This document shows, in pieces, positions 1 through 9,407 of a stretch of DNA of 64,000 bases. Under the pieces are notes generated by a model. The model worked only from the letters and a program-made list of their open reading frames with translations, made no database searches and had not been told where the DNA came from. Source of the stretch: Gemmatimonas sp. (GTDB lineage Bacteria; Gemmatimonadota; Gemmatimonadetes; Gemmatimonadales; Gemmatimonadaceae); the NCBI RefSeq assembly GCF_021298855.1, contig NZ_JAJTHI010000034.1:1-64000 (forward strand), given 5' to 3'. Within the stretch, counting starts at the first letter, position 1. Every line of letters starts with the position of its first letter. Made by a program: the position numbers and the translations under genes.

Positions 1-1
1 C

Positions 2-148
<147 letters not shown>

Positions 149-181
149 CGGGACTACGCGCCGGCGCCGTACCTTCTGCCG

Positions 182-1414
182 ATGACCATGCTCCCGTTCG
201 GCCGCCCCGGGTTCCGTCCCTTCATGGCGCTCGGGCTATGCGTGGCCGCAAGCGCCGCCGTGGCCTCGCAAACCAGCGCCCCCCGCGTCTTTGCGCGCGT
301 GCTGTTGCTCGAGACGACCAGCGAAACCTCCGCCAGTGTCAGCCTCGGCGATATCGACAACAACGGTACGCTGGACGTGGTCCTCGCCAAGGGGCGGCAT
401 TGGCCGCTGGTCGACCAGATCCTGCGCAACGACGGCAGGGGGCACTTTTCCACCCAACCGCTGGCCGACTCCGCCGATCGCACGTACTCAGCGGCGCTCG
501 CCGACCTCGATGGCGATGGCGATCTCGATATCGTGGCGAGCAACGACAAGCCCGACCGGAAGCTCATCTACCTCAACGATGGGGCGGGGCACTTTCGCGT
601 TGGCGGCACCTTTGGCGAGGCCGCGTGGAACACGCGCTACGTCACCGTGGCCGACGTGAATGGCGACCAGCGCCCCGACTTGATCGTGGCCAACCGGAGT
701 GCCAACCCGGCAGTTCCCCGGCCAAGTTTTGTGTGCCTCAACCGTGGCGCGGGCACATTTGATACGTGCGCGCCGCTCGCCACCCAGTCGGCCACCATTG
801 TGGTGGCCAGTGATCTCGACGGTGACGGCAAGACGGATCTTGTGGTGCCGCACCGCGACGGTGGCCAGAACCTGATCTTCTGGAACGACGGCACCGGCGT
901 GTTCCGTGACCCGCCAACACCACTTGGCCCGCCCACGTCGCAGATCCGTGCCGCCGCCGCGGCCGACATCAACGGCGACCGCGTGATCGACGTGGTGGTG
1001 GGCGATGAACGCAACGGACTCTTCGTGTACATGGGCGCGGGGTCGCGCGCGTTCGATGCGCCGGTTGCTCTGCCCTCGGCAGGCGGGGCGCCCTATTCGG
1101 TTGCCATTGCCGATATGAATCGCGATGCGAAGCCCGACCTCGTGGTGGGGCGGCAGGAGGCGGTAGGGTCGGTGCTCTTCAACACCGGTGGGGCGCGTGT
1201 ACCGCGCTTTACCGATACGCCGTGGGGCGACGGCAAGGGTTCGGTGTACGGCGTGGCGGTTGGGGATTTGGACGGCGATGGCTGGCCGGATATTGCGGCG
1301 GCGCGTTCAGAGGCGCCGAACGCGGTGTGGTTCAGCGGCGCCATCCAGCAGCGTACGCCGAAGCGCAGTTACCAGTGGTTGCAACAGGTGAGCAAGAGCG
1401 GGGTGGTCCGATAA
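182..1414 (+). CDS. Secreted FG-GAP/VCBS repeat beta-propeller protein
   Basis: A 410-residue protein with an N-terminal signal peptide (hydrophobic core about residues 14-28, alanine-rich cleavage region near ASQTSA). The rest is built from about seven FG-GAP/VCBS repeats, each carrying a calcium-binding-like D-x-[DN]-x-[DN]-G-x-x-D loop: DIDNNGTLD, DLDGDGDLD, DVNGDQRPD, DLDGDGKTD, DINGDRVID, DMNRDAKPD and DLDGDGWPD. Seven blades are typical of an integrin-alpha-like beta-propeller. Likely extracytoplasmic, possibly binding polysaccharide or protein; the ligand cannot be told. The start is the first ATG pair after the asparaginase stop. Its 3' end overlaps the next gene if that gene starts at its nearest GTG. 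Confidence 0.85.
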   Translation: MTMLPFGRPGFRPFMALGLCVAASAAVASQTSAPRVFARVLLLETTSETSASVSLGDIDNNGTLDVVLAKGRHWPLVDQILRNDGRGHFSTQPLADSADRTYSAALADLDGDGDLDIVASNDKPDRKLIYLNDGAGHFRVGGTFGEAAWNTRYVTVADVNGDQRPDLIVANRSANPAVPRPSFVCLNRGAGTFDTCAPLATQSATIVVASDLDGDGKTDLVVPHRDGGQNLIFWNDGTGVFRDPPTPLGPPTSQIRAAAAADINGDRVIDVVVGDERNGLFVYMGAGSRAFDAPVALPSAGGAPYSVAIADMNRDAKPDLVVGRQEAVGSVLFNTGGARVPRFTDTPWGDGKGSVYGVAVGDLDGDGWPDIAAARSEAPNAVWFSGAIQQRTPKRSYQWLQQVSKSGVVR

Positions 1415-2469
1415 TCCGCGTCGCGCTCATCGGGTTCGGTCCCGGCGGGGCATACTTTCACGCGCCGCTCATTGCGACGACGCCGGGGCTGACGCTCCGC
1501 GTTGTGGTCACAAGCGACGTGGGGCGTCGCGCGCAGGCGCTGCGCGACTATCCCGGCGTTCACGTGGTCGCCTCGGCGGCAGCGCTGTGGGATCGGTCGA
1601 GCGAGATCGACCTCGTGGTGATTGCCACGCCAAACCGCAGTCATGCCCCGCTCGCCTTGGCGGCGTTTGCCAACGGCATTCACGCGGTCGTCGACAAGCC
1701 GTTCGCCGTGAGCGCAGCGGAGGGACGGGGCATGGCCGGTGCCGCGCGCGCTGCCAACCGGCTGCTGATTCCCTACCAGAACCGGCGTTGGGATGGGGAC
1801 TTCCTCACGGTGCGCGCGTTGCTCGCACAGGGAGCGTTCGGCACGGTCCATGGCTTCGAGAGCCGATTCGACCGCTGGCGTCCGCAGCCAACCGGCTCAT
1901 GGCGTGAGTCCGGCGAACCAGGCGTGGCTGGTGGGTTGCTCTACGATCTCGGGAGTCATCTCATTGACCAGGCGCTGCTGCTCTTCGGACCCGTGGCCGC
2001 GGTGTACGCCGAATTGGACACACGGCGCCCGGGCGTGACGGCGGAGGATGACGTGTTCGTGTCGCTCGCGCACGTAAGCGGTGTGCGGTCGCACCTCCAT
2101 GCCAGCGCGCTCGCGGCGCAGGCCACGCCACGCTTCCGTGTGAGCGGTTCGGCGGCGTCATTGGTGAAGTGGGGCCTCGATGTGCAGGAGGTAGCGCTCA
2201 AGGCGGGAGAGAAGCCCGGCGGTGCCGCGTGGGGCCACGAGCCGCCGGAGCGGTGGGGCATGCTTGGCAGCGAGACCGCGAAGGTGCCGGTGCCAACGCT
2301 CCCCGGCGACTATCCGGCGTTCTATGCGGGGGTCGCCGCCGCCATTCGCGGTGACGCGCCGCCGCCCGTGCCAGTGGACGAGGCCATTGCCATGCTCGAT
2401 GTCATCAACGCGGCGCAGCGCTCGGCGCGTGAGCGTCGCGTGGTGGAGCTGGCACCCGCGCGCACGTAG
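1375..2469 (+). CDS. Gfo/Idh/MocA family NAD(P)-dependent oxidoreductase
   Basis: About 364 residues. The N-terminal Rossmann fold has the dinucleotide motif VALIGFGPGG and the family segment VVIATPNRSH, followed by the DKP motif (VVDKPFAVSA, equivalent to the EKP catalytic lysine region). The C-terminal half carries the YQNRRWDGDF and GGLLYDLGSHLIDQALLLFG segments typical of the alpha/beta domain that binds a sugar or cyclitol. It likely oxidises or reduces a sugar-type substrate in the cytoplasm; substrate unknown. The start is uncertain: homology begins just after 1408, where only ATA/ATC occur in frame. The nearest standard start is GTG at 1375, overlapping the upstream gene by 40 nt. A much earlier ATG at 1222 would add residues without similarity to the family. 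Confidence 0.85.
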   Translation: MVATGEQERGGPIIRVALIGFGPGGAYFHAPLIATTPGLTLRVVVTSDVGRRAQALRDYPGVHVVASAAALWDRSSEIDLVVIATPNRSHAPLALAAFANGIHAVVDKPFAVSAAEGRGMAGAARAANRLLIPYQNRRWDGDFLTVRALLAQGAFGTVHGFESRFDRWRPQPTGSWRESGEPGVAGGLLYDLGSHLIDQALLLFGPVAAVYAELDTRRPGVTAEDDVFVSLAHVSGVRSHLHASALAAQATPRFRVSGSAASLVKWGLDVQEVALKAGEKPGGAAWGHEPPERWGMLGSETAKVPVPTLPGDYPAFYAGVAAAIRGDAPPPVPVDEAIAMLDVINAAQRSARERRVVELAPART

Positions 2470-2486
2470 CGAGCGCGTAGCGTCCG

Positions 2487-3341
2487 TCAGCCACGGCTGG
2501 CGATCGCCATCTCCAACGCCTCGGCCACCCCGTCCGCCTCCACGTCGGCCACGATATGCGCGGCCAGCGCCTTGGCCACCGGCTCGGCGTTGCCCATGGC
2601 CACGGGCCACCCGACGATGCCGAGCGCCGGGGTGTCGTTGAATCCATCGCCGACGTACATGACCTCGTCGAGTGCCACGCCATACTCGGCGGCGATCACG
2701 CGCAGCGCATACCCCTTGTCCACACCACGACGGGTGAGGTTCACGAAGACGTGCTCCGGAAGCGCCGGACCCGTTGCCGGCGAAACTTCCAGCCCATCGT
2801 GCGGCTCGGCGACGAGGGCGTTCAGCTCGTGGTGCGGCACGATCCACTGCGCGCGCACGATGGGCGGGGGAAGCGCTTCGTACCGTTGCGGCGCGTAGGG
2901 CAGGCCGAGCACTTCGGCATGCACGCGTGCCACACGCGTCTCGCTTTCCGTGACGTAGTGCGTATCGGTATAGAGTTCGAGCAGGCGATTCGTTTCGCGG
3001 GCGCGCGCAACGAGCCTGCGGATGATGTCGTCGTCCAGCACCGCCGACTGCGACTGGCCGTCGTGCAGGCGCACGATGCTGGCGCCGTTCTGGAAGCAGT
3101 GCCATCCCGTGGCGTTCACCCGGTGCGCCAACTCGCGCGTGACCCCAAAACCCGGACGTCCCGAGCACATGGTGAGCTGGATGCCGGCACGGCGCGCCAT
3201 CTCCACCGCGTGCCAGACCGCATCGCGCACCGTACCGGACGCCCCGAGCATGGTGCCGTCCACGTCGAGGCACACCATGCGCACCGGGCGGCGTGAGTCG
3301 AGACCGATCGCCCCGGCCCGCTGCTGTTGCACGTTGCTCAC
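2487..3341 (-). CDS. HAD-superfamily phosphatase, Cof/YidA-type
   Basis: A 284-residue haloacid-dehalogenase-like hydrolase. Motif I is LDVDGT (nucleophile Asp26, acid/base Asp28). An SGR motif follows near residue 61, then a cap domain, and motif IV is [10 protein letters not shown] near the C-terminus. The layout is that of IIB-cap Cof-type sugar-phosphate phosphatases. The start codon overlaps the stop of the PTS permease by 4 nt (ATGA), so it is probably translated from the same mRNA. This suggests, without proving, a role in dephosphorylating an intermediate of the imported sugar. Met22 just before motif I is an alternative start. Confidence 0.85.
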   Translation of the reverse strand: MSNVQQQRAGAIGLDSRRPVRMVCLDVDGTMLGASGTVRDAVWHAVEMARRAGIQLTMCSGRPGFGVTRELAHRVNATGWHCFQNGASIVRLHDGQSQSAVLDDDIIRRLVARARETNRLLELYTDTHYVTESETRVARVHAEVLGLPYAPQRYEALPPPIVRAQWIVPHHELNALVAEPHDGLEVSPATGPALPEHVFVNLTRRGVDKGYALRVIAAEYGVALDEVMYVGDGFNDTPALGIVGWPVAMGNAEPVAKALAAHIVADVEADGVAEALEMAIASRG

Positions 3342-5146
3342 CGCGCTGCCGACACGGAGGGGGCCATGGCCGCCGCGATCCCGGCGGCGTCTTCGCCAAC
3401 GATGAGGTGTACCACGCCACCGTCCAGTGGCATCACCCCGCGCACACCGGCCGCCGTAAGCGCAGACTCATTGCGTCGTGACGCATCGTGCAACACGACG
3501 CGCACGCGAGTGAGTGCCACGATGTCGGCCTGGGTGATGTTGTCGGTGCCGCCGAGGGCGGCGGTGATGGCGGTCGCGCGGGTGCGATGCCCGTGTGTGA
3601 TGACGACTGTTGGTGCGCCGAGGATGGCCGCCGATGCGACACGGGGTCCGCGTGCAGACGCCAGTGGCATCGTGCGCATGAACTCTTCCATGTCGGTCTT
3701 GAGGTTCTCCGACCGGGTCCCGAAGATGGCCTGCATGCCGTTGCCCACCTGCATTACGCCGGATGCGCCCAACCCCTTGAGGGCCGCGGCACTGGCGCGC
3801 GAGACGTCGTGCAGGTCCACCCGCAACCGGGTGATGCAGGCGTCGAGGTTGCGGATGTTGTCCGGGCCCCCGAAGGCCGCCACCAGTTGTGCCGCAAGGC
3901 TGCCGGGCGTGGCCGCGCCGGTGCCCGAGGGTTGCTCACCGTTCGCGCTCTCGTCGGGCACCGCGGCACTGTCCTCCACCTCGCGCCCCGGCGTCTTGAG
4001 GTCGCGCTTGAGGATCATGGTGCGGAACAGCGCGAAGTACATGGCCGCCCACAGGGGACCAAGCCAGAGAAACCACAACCCGCGCGTGGAGTTGGGAAAG
4101 AGCACGATGTAGTCGATCAGCCCGTGCGAAAACGTGGTGCCATGCCGAATGCCCAGCTCCACCGCCACGAAGTACGCCGCGGCCGCGAGCAGCGCATGCA
4201 TGGCATAGAGCAGCGGCGCCACGAACATGAACGCGAACTCGATGGGCTCCGTGATTCCGGTGAGGAACGAGGTGAGCGCCGCCGAGATCATGATGCCGCC
4301 GACCTTCGTGCGATGCTCCGGCCGCGCGGTGCGCCACATGGCGAGGGCAGCGGCGGGGAGTCCCCACATCTTGAAGAGGTAGCCACCGGCGAGATAGCCG
4401 GCGGTGGGATCACCGGCCGCAAAGCGCGGGATTTCTCCGGTGAGCACCTGCCCCGTGGCCGGATCGGTGAACTGTCCCACCTGGAAGAAGAACGGCACGT
4501 TCCAGATGTGATGCAGCCCGAAGGGAATGAGTGACCGTTCCACGACGCCGTACACGGAGAACGCCAACGCGGGGTTGCTGCTGGCGGCCCAGTGCGAGAA
4601 CAGGTCGATCTGGTGCCCAATGGGCGGCCACACCACGCTGAGCACGATGCCGGTCACGACCGCGGCGAGAGCGGTGAGAATGGGCACCGACCGCTTGCCG
4701 GCAAAAAAGCCCAGATACGACGGCAGCGTGATGCGATAGAACCGATTGAACAACAGCGCCGCGATGGTCCCGATGAGGATGCCGCCGAACACGCCCGTCT
4801 CGATGGACGGCATGCCCATGATCTGCTTGGGCTCATAGCCCACCAACGGAGCCATGACGCCCATGGTCGCCACCATGACCGCGAACCCCACCACGGCGGC
4901 CAGCGACGCCACGCCATCGTTGCCGGTGAGACCCAGCGCGACCCCGATGGAGAAGATCAACGGCAGGTTGCCAAAGATGGCTCCGCCCGCCTGCGCCATC
5001 ACGCTCGACATGGCGGCCGGCAGGATGCTGAACTTGGCGCTGCCCACGCCCAGCAAGATGCCCGCGGCCGGGAGCACCGACACGGGAAGCATGAGCGACT
5101 TGCCGATCTTCTGCAGCCACCCGAAGGCGGCGCGACCCTGACTCAT
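3338..5146 (-). CDS. PTS permease EIICB with an extra degenerate EIIB domain (GlcNAc/glucose family)
   Basis: 602 residues. Residues about 1-370 form a multi-pass EIIC domain of the glucose/N-acetylglucosamine family ([17 protein letters not shown] start, several membrane helices). An EIIB domain follows with phosphorylation-site Cys437 in the context [10 protein letters not shown] third block (about residues 520-595) repeats the EIIB fold, with VALTRVRV and VMPLDGG segments, but has Ala544 where the cysteine should be. The protein should import and phosphorylate a hexose or amino sugar using phosphate from the fused EIIA-HPr-EI encoded 28 nt upstream. The start was placed at the Met beginning the EIIC domain; a longer open frame upstream runs into the previous gene. 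The similarity favours GlcNAc, but specificity is inferred. Confidence 0.88.
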   Translation of the reverse strand: MSQGRAAFGWLQKIGKSLMLPVSVLPAAGILLGVGSAKFSILPAAMSSVMAQAGGAIFGNLPLIFSIGVALGLTGNDGVASLAAVVGFAVMVATMGVMAPLVGYEPKQIMGMPSIETGVFGGILIGTIAALLFNRFYRITLPSYLGFFAGKRSVPILTALAAVVTGIVLSVVWPPIGHQIDLFSHWAASSNPALAFSVYGVVERSLIPFGLHHIWNVPFFFQVGQFTDPATGQVLTGEIPRFAAGDPTAGYLAGGYLFKMWGLPAAALAMWRTARPEHRTKVGGIMISAALTSFLTGITEPIEFAFMFVAPLLYAMHALLAAAAYFVAVELGIRHGTTFSHGLIDYIVLFPNSTRGLWFLWLGPLWAAMYFALFRTMILKRDLKTPGREVEDSAAVPDESANGEQPSGTGAATPGSLAAQLVAAFGGPDNIRNLDACITRLRVDLHDVSRASAAALKGLGASGVMQVGNGMQAIFGTRSENLKTDMEEFMRTMPLASARGPRVASAAILGAPTVVITHGHRTRATAITAALGGTDNITQADIVALTRVRVVLHDASRRNESALTAAGVRGVMPLDGGVVHLIVGEDAAGIAAAMAPSVSAAR

Positions 5147-5174
5147 CTGGATGTGCTCCTCTTGGAGAGCCGCG

Positions 5175-7733
5175 TCATGAGTGACGCTGCGTGACGATCG
5201 CCCGCACCTCGGTACCATCGCCTGCCTCGAGGGCCAGGCGCGCCGTCTCCCGGCACTCGGCCAGCGAGAGCGAACGCACACGCGCCTTGACGGCCGGCAC
5301 CAGCGGAATGTCGGCGCTGAGTTCGTCCACGCCGAGTCCCACGAGGATGGGCACGGCATGCAGGTCACCCGCCAACGCGCCGCAGACGCCCACCCAACGC
5401 CCGTGGGCGCGGGCGCCCGCCACGGTGCGCTCGATGAGCCGCAACACCGAGGGGTGCAGTGCGTCCACCTGCGGGGCGAGGCGCGGGTTGGTGCGATCCA
5501 TGGCCAGTGCGTACTGCGTGAGGTCGTTGGTGCCGATGGAGAAGAAGTCGGCCTCGCGTGCAAACTGCTCGGCGATGAGCGCGGCGGCGGGGATCTCCAC
5601 CATGATGCCCACGGGAATGGGCGCCACGCCCAGCGCCTCACGCTCACGCTCCACGAGCGCCTTCGCGGCCCGCCACTCCGCCAGCGTGGCGATCATGGGG
5701 AACATCATCGCCACCTTGCCGGACGCCGACGCCCGCAGAATGGCGCGCACCTGCGTGCGAAACAGCTCGGGACGCGCCAGCGTGAGACGAACGCCCCGCT
5801 CTCCAAGGAAGGGATTCAGTTCCACGGCGACATCGAGGTAGGGCAATGGCTTGTCCCCCCCCCCATCGAGCGTGCGAATGACGAGGATGCGCTCGGGACC
5901 CAGCGCGCGGGCCACGGTGCGATAGCTCTTGGCCTGTTCGTCCTCGTCCGGAGCCGTGCGCCGGTCCATGAAGAGGAACTCGCTGCGCAGCAGCCCCACC
6001 CCTTCGCCGCCAACGTCGGCGACGCGCGCACCCTCGCTCACGGCCCCGATGTTGGCCACCACCTCGACGCGATGCCCGTCGGTGGTGGTCGCGGGCTCGC
6101 GGGCCACGGCGAGCTCCCGCCCGCGGCGTTCGTCGTCCACCGCCTGCCGCGCGACGATACGGCTTTCGTCGTCGGCGCTGGGCGTGGTGTTCACGGTGCC
6201 GCGGTCGCCGTCCACCACTACCCGCGTGCCGGCCGGCAGGGCGAGAATGCGGGGATCCACGCCGGCTACGGCCGGCAGTCCCAGCCCGCGGGCGAGGATG
6301 GCCACGTGCGAGGTGGCGCTCCCCATGGTGGTGCAGAGCGCGCGCACCTTGGTGCGGTCGAGCGCGGCGGTGTCCGACGGGGTGAGGTCTTCGGCCACGA
6401 CGATGGAGTCGGCGGGAACGTCCACCGGCGCCGATCCGCCAACGAGCAGGTGCAGCACCCGGCGCCCGACATCGCGCAGGTCGGTGGCACGGCCGCGCAT
6501 GACCGCATGGGAAAGCGCCGAGAGCCGATCGGCCTGTGAGGTGTAGGCCTGTTGCCACGCCCAGGCGGCGGAGTCGCCCGCGCGCACCTGCGCGGCCGCG
6601 CGGTCGAGTACTTCGGGGTCCTCCAGCAGTTCCTGATGCGCCGCGAAGATGGCGGCGTGGTCGGCGTCGGCTTCCTCGATGAGGCGTTGCCGCAACCCGT
6701 CCAGCTGCAGATGCGCGGCACTCAGCGCCGACTCCAGTGCCCGCTGCTCCTGCATCGGGTCGGCCCCCCGCTGCTCGACTACCGCATCGTCGTGGCGCAG
6801 GTGGAAGACGTGCCCGATGCCCAGCCCCGGCGACGCCGCCACGCCGCGCAGCACCCCTTCGGCGACCGGCTCGGTGGTGGGGAGGGTGACAGGCATGGGG
6901 GCCGCGGGGGCAGGTTCCCCGTGCGTGGCGTCGGCACCCGCATCGAGATCCGTCGCGAGCAATCCGACCAGCGCCTGAATGGCCTCCGCGGCGTCGCTGC
7001 CGCGCCCAACCACCGTGAGGGTGTCTCCGCCGCCCACTTCGAGTGCCATGATGGAGACGACACTGCGCGCGTTGGCTTCCTGCCCGTCTTTGTGCAGACG
7101 CAGGTCGGCGGCAAAACGCCGAGCCGCCGCCGCGACCACCGCGGCGGGACGCGCGTGCAGTCCCGTGCGCGCCCCCACGACGACCGGGGGGGAGGTGATG
7201 GCCGTGTCCGCGGAGGCCGGCGCGGCGGTGGTGCCCGGGTCGGTCGTGAGTTCCACCTCGAAGAGCACGTCGTGGCCCGCCACCACCATTCCCGAGCGCG
7301 GCCGCAGCGTGGCTACGCGGTCCATGTTGGAAACGATCACCTCGGTGAGCAGCGAGCGGGCGCGCCGGGCGACGGCGTCGATGTCGAAACGGAGGAGCAC
7401 CTCACCAGCGCGCACCGGCTGGCCGGCCTTGACCGCGGGGTGGAACCCGGCCCCCTGCAGCAGCACGGTATCCAGCCCTACGTGGATGACGATCTCCAGG
7501 CCGGACGCTTCGAGGGTCACGGCGTGCGAGGCGCGATGGACCTGCCGCACCACGGCATCGCAGGGGGCGACCACCTCGCTCCCGAGTGGGTCGATCGAGA
7601 GCCCGTCGCCGGCGAGCCGTTGGGCAAAGACCGGGTCGGGCACTTCGTCGAGGGGGACGATGACGCCCGAGACGGGGGCGAGCAGCGCGAGCGTCGCGCG
7701 ACCGGTGGTCAACGCCAGGGGGGACTCCGGCAT
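5175..7733 (-). CDS. Fused PTS phosphotransferase EIIA-HPr-EI
   Basis: 852 residues carrying the three soluble phosphotransfer modules in one chain. The EIIA(Glc)-type domain spans residues about 1-150, with His84 in [10 protein letters not shown] and the partner His70. HPr spans about 184-270, with His193 in [11 protein letters not shown]. Enzyme I spans about 295-852, with His476 in [12 protein letters not shown] and the PEP-binding C-terminal barrel. It takes phosphate from PEP and relays it to EIIB of the adjacent permease. The same fusion accompanies GlcNAc permeases in Caulobacter-like systems. It is the first gene of a three-gene minus-strand operon. The open frame extends 57 codons further upstream, but that stretch has no EIIA similarity and runs into the divergent CIA30-like gene. 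Confidence 0.93.
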   Translation of the reverse strand: MPESPLALTTGRATLALLAPVSGVIVPLDEVPDPVFAQRLAGDGLSIDPLGSEVVAPCDAVVRQVHRASHAVTLEASGLEIVIHVGLDTVLLQGAGFHPAVKAGQPVRAGEVLLRFDIDAVARRARSLLTEVIVSNMDRVATLRPRSGMVVAGHDVLFEVELTTDPGTTAAPASADTAITSPPVVVGARTGLHARPAAVVAAAARRFAADLRLHKDGQEANARSVVSIMALEVGGGDTLTVVGRGSDAAEAIQALVGLLATDLDAGADATHGEPAPAAPMPVTLPTTEPVAEGVLRGVAASPGLGIGHVFHLRHDDAVVEQRGADPMQEQRALESALSAAHLQLDGLRQRLIEEADADHAAIFAAHQELLEDPEVLDRAAAQVRAGDSAAWAWQQAYTSQADRLSALSHAVMRGRATDLRDVGRRVLHLLVGGSAPVDVPADSIVVAEDLTPSDTAALDRTKVRALCTTMGSATSHVAILARGLGLPAVAGVDPRILALPAGTRVVVDGDRGTVNTTPSADDESRIVARQAVDDERRGRELAVAREPATTTDGHRVEVVANIGAVSEGARVADVGGEGVGLLRSEFLFMDRRTAPDEDEQAKSYRTVARALGPERILVIRTLDGGGDKPLPYLDVAVELNPFLGERGVRLTLARPELFRTQVRAILRASASGKVAMMFPMIATLAEWRAAKALVEREREALGVAPIPVGIMVEIPAAALIAEQFAREADFFSIGTNDLTQYALAMDRTNPRLAPQVDALHPSVLRLIERTVAGARAHGRWVGVCGALAGDLHAVPILVGLGVDELSADIPLVPAVKARVRSLSLAECRETARLALEAGDGTEVRAIVTQRHS

Positions 7734-7842
7734 CAGATGGACGTGGCGGTGAGGGGCGAGGGCGGGCAGGAATCGTCGCTCCGATCGCAGCCGCACGGAA
7801 GGGGTTGGGAACCCGGTCCATCTGGTGCCGCTTTCTCGCTGT

Positions 7843-8583
7843 ATGCATGCCGCGATGTGCTCACTCCTCCTGTCCCTGCCCTCCCTGTGGCTGGTGCTCG
7901 GCATATCTGCCGGGCTTCACGTTGCCAACAAGGAACCCGTGCCCGTGTCCGCACCAGTCACACTCTTCACCTTCGACCGCGCCGACGAGGCCGAGTGGAA
8001 CGTGGTGAACGACGGCGTCATGGGTGGTCGCTCGGCGGGTTTCGTGGCCGTTGAGCAGGGCACCCTGCGCTTTACGGGCACGCTGGTCACGCAGGGCGGC
8101 GGGTTCACCTCGGTGCGGGCGCGACGCGCGGTGGACCTTACCGGTCAGCTGGGGATCGAGCTGCGCGTCCGCGGCAGTGGACGCCAATTCGAGGTGGAGC
8201 TCGACGACGGCGAGCGCGCCTATGGTCGCACCGTCTCGCGGCGGGCACCGTTCGCGACGTCGGCCGAGTGGACGGTGGTGCGCGTGCCCTTCAGCGCGCT
8301 GCGCAGCACGATTTTCGGGAGAGCGGTGAACGCCCCGTTCATTGACGTGGCGCGCATTCGTGGCATGGGGCTCTACATGGCCGACGGGCAGGACGGGCCC
8401 TTTCGCCTCGAAGTGGACTACGTGCGGTCGTACGGGGCGGGTCGCGATACAGCCCGCGTGTCGCAGCGGTACGCGCGCCAGCGTACCGGGGACACGACCC
8501 TGCGGCCGGTGTCTGCCGATGACGTCTCGGCATCGCCGCCCGCGCGCAGTACGATGTGTTGCCGGACGGCCAGCGCTTTCTGA
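7843..8583 (+). CDS. CIA30-family (complex I intermediate-associated 30-like) protein with signal peptide
   Basis: About 246 residues. A hydrophobic N-terminus (about residues 5-25) looks like a signal peptide or anchor. The body matches the CIA30/NDUFAF1-like jelly-roll fold: FDRADEAEWNVVNDGVMGG, GGFTSVRARR, and a C-terminal IRGMGLYMADGQDGPF-type strand. In bacteria these are usually extracytoplasmic carbohydrate-binding-like proteins of unknown role, not shown to assist complex I. The start may be GTG 7825, ATG 7843 or ATG 7855. The last 20 or so residues (from about 8520) run out of frame through a relic of another gene, so the natural C-terminus may have been altered. Confidence 0.75.
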   Translation: MHAAMCSLLLSLPSLWLVLGISAGLHVANKEPVPVSAPVTLFTFDRADEAEWNVVNDGVMGGRSAGFVAVEQGTLRFTGTLVTQGGGFTSVRARRAVDLTGQLGIELRVRGSGRQFEVELDDGERAYGRTVSRRAPFATSAEWTVVRVPFSALRSTIFGRAVNAPFIDVARIRGMGLYMADGQDGPFRLEVDYVRSYGAGRDTARVSQRYARQRTGDTTLRPVSADDVSASPPARSTMCCRTASAF

Positions 8584-8663
8584 TGATGCGCCACCGCTCG
8601 GCCTCGCCGGGGGTCTACGTCGAGAACGGGTTCGCCGAGTTGCTGGCGAAGGCGAAGCCGTAG
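8544..8663 (+). pseudogene. Relic: C-terminal tail of a TolB/PD40-type beta-propeller protein
   Basis: In the frame ending at TAG 8661-8663 a 39-residue stretch reads YDVLPDGQRFLMMR and ends VENGFAELLAKAKP. This is the characteristic ending of TolB-like/WD40 propeller modules attached to serine/threonine kinases and related proteins (DVSPDGQRFLM...NWFEELKAKVP). There is no start codon or preceding propeller in this frame; it overlaps the 3' end of the CIA30-like gene in another frame. It is best read as the remnant of a gene deleted or replaced by rearrangement. Confidence 0.65.
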
Positions 8664-8675
8664 CCTTTGTTGACC

Positions 8676-9407
8676 ATGCATGGCAGCCCCTTCCTGACAC
8701 ATCTGTCGTTACACCATGACCGTGTGCAGCCCGATCAGCATCCGTTCACGATCCCGCTGATCGAAAACGGGCTGTCACTGTCATTCACGACACCCGTGAC
8801 CTTTCTCGTGGGCGAGAACGGCTCCGGCAAGAGTACCGTACTCGAGGCGCTCGCGTGGGCCACGGGTTTCGGGATGTACGGCGGCAGTCGCGACCATCAG
8901 TTCGTGAGTGGCGACGAGGGGCACGCCCTCGGGCGCGCACTCCAACTCACGTGGCGACAGCGCGTGACCGACGGGTTCTTCCTGCGCGCCGAAACGTTTC
9001 ATCAGTTCTCGAGTCACCTCATCGATCTCGAGAGTACGTTTGCGCGCTACGGTGGCCGCTCGCTGCACGAGCAGTCGCACGGTGAAGCGTTTCTGTCGTT
9101 GTTCGAGAACCGCTTCGAGGATGGGTTGTACATTCTCGACGAACCGGAGGCCGCGCTCTCGCCACAGCGTCAGCTGGCGTTCATGCAGATTCTGCACAGT
9201 CTGGCCGGACAGGGGATCGCGCAGTTCATCATCGCGACCCATTCACCAATGCTGCTGTGTCTGCCGGGTGCACGTGTGCTCGAGCTCGAGGACGGCCACG
9301 TAACGGAGGTGTCGTATCGCGAGACCGAGCACTATCGGTTGTCGCGCGATTTTCTCAACGACCCCGATCGCTATCTGCGCCATCTGCTGGCCGACGACGC
9401 GTCGTAG
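8676..9407 (+). CDS. Small AAA/ABC-like ATPase (COG3910-type predicted ATPase)
   Basis: 243 residues. The Walker A motif is GENGSGKST (about residues 44-52) and the Walker B/signature region is GLYILDEPEAALSPQRQ, followed by the switch histidine segment IIATHSPMLLCLP. The N-terminal lead (FLTHLSLHHDR, then IPLIENGLSLSF and TPVTFLVGENG) matches stand-alone SMC/ABC-like ATPases of the COG3910 group. Function is unknown. No nuclease or TOPRIM partner lies next to it, so an OLD-type defence pair is not supported. ATG 8676 is chosen; TTG 8667 is possible. The last 53 nt overlap the convergent zinc-ribbon gene. Confidence 0.85.
   Translation: MHGSPFLTHLSLHHDRVQPDQHPFTIPLIENGLSLSFTTPVTFLVGENGSGKSTVLEALAWATGFGMYGGSRDHQFVSGDEGHALGRALQLTWRQRVTDGFFLRAETFHQFSSHLIDLESTFARYGGRSLHEQSHGEAFLSLFENRFEDGLYILDEPEAALSPQRQLAFMQILHSLAGQGIAQFIIATHSPMLLCLPGARVLELEDGHVTEVSYRETEHYRLSRDFLNDPDRYLRHLLADDAS

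Noticed and set aside
6552-8054. A 500-residue plus-strand open frame opposite the PTS fusion
   Set aside because: It lies over HPr/EIIA coding sequence, lacks any recognisable family and has shadow composition.
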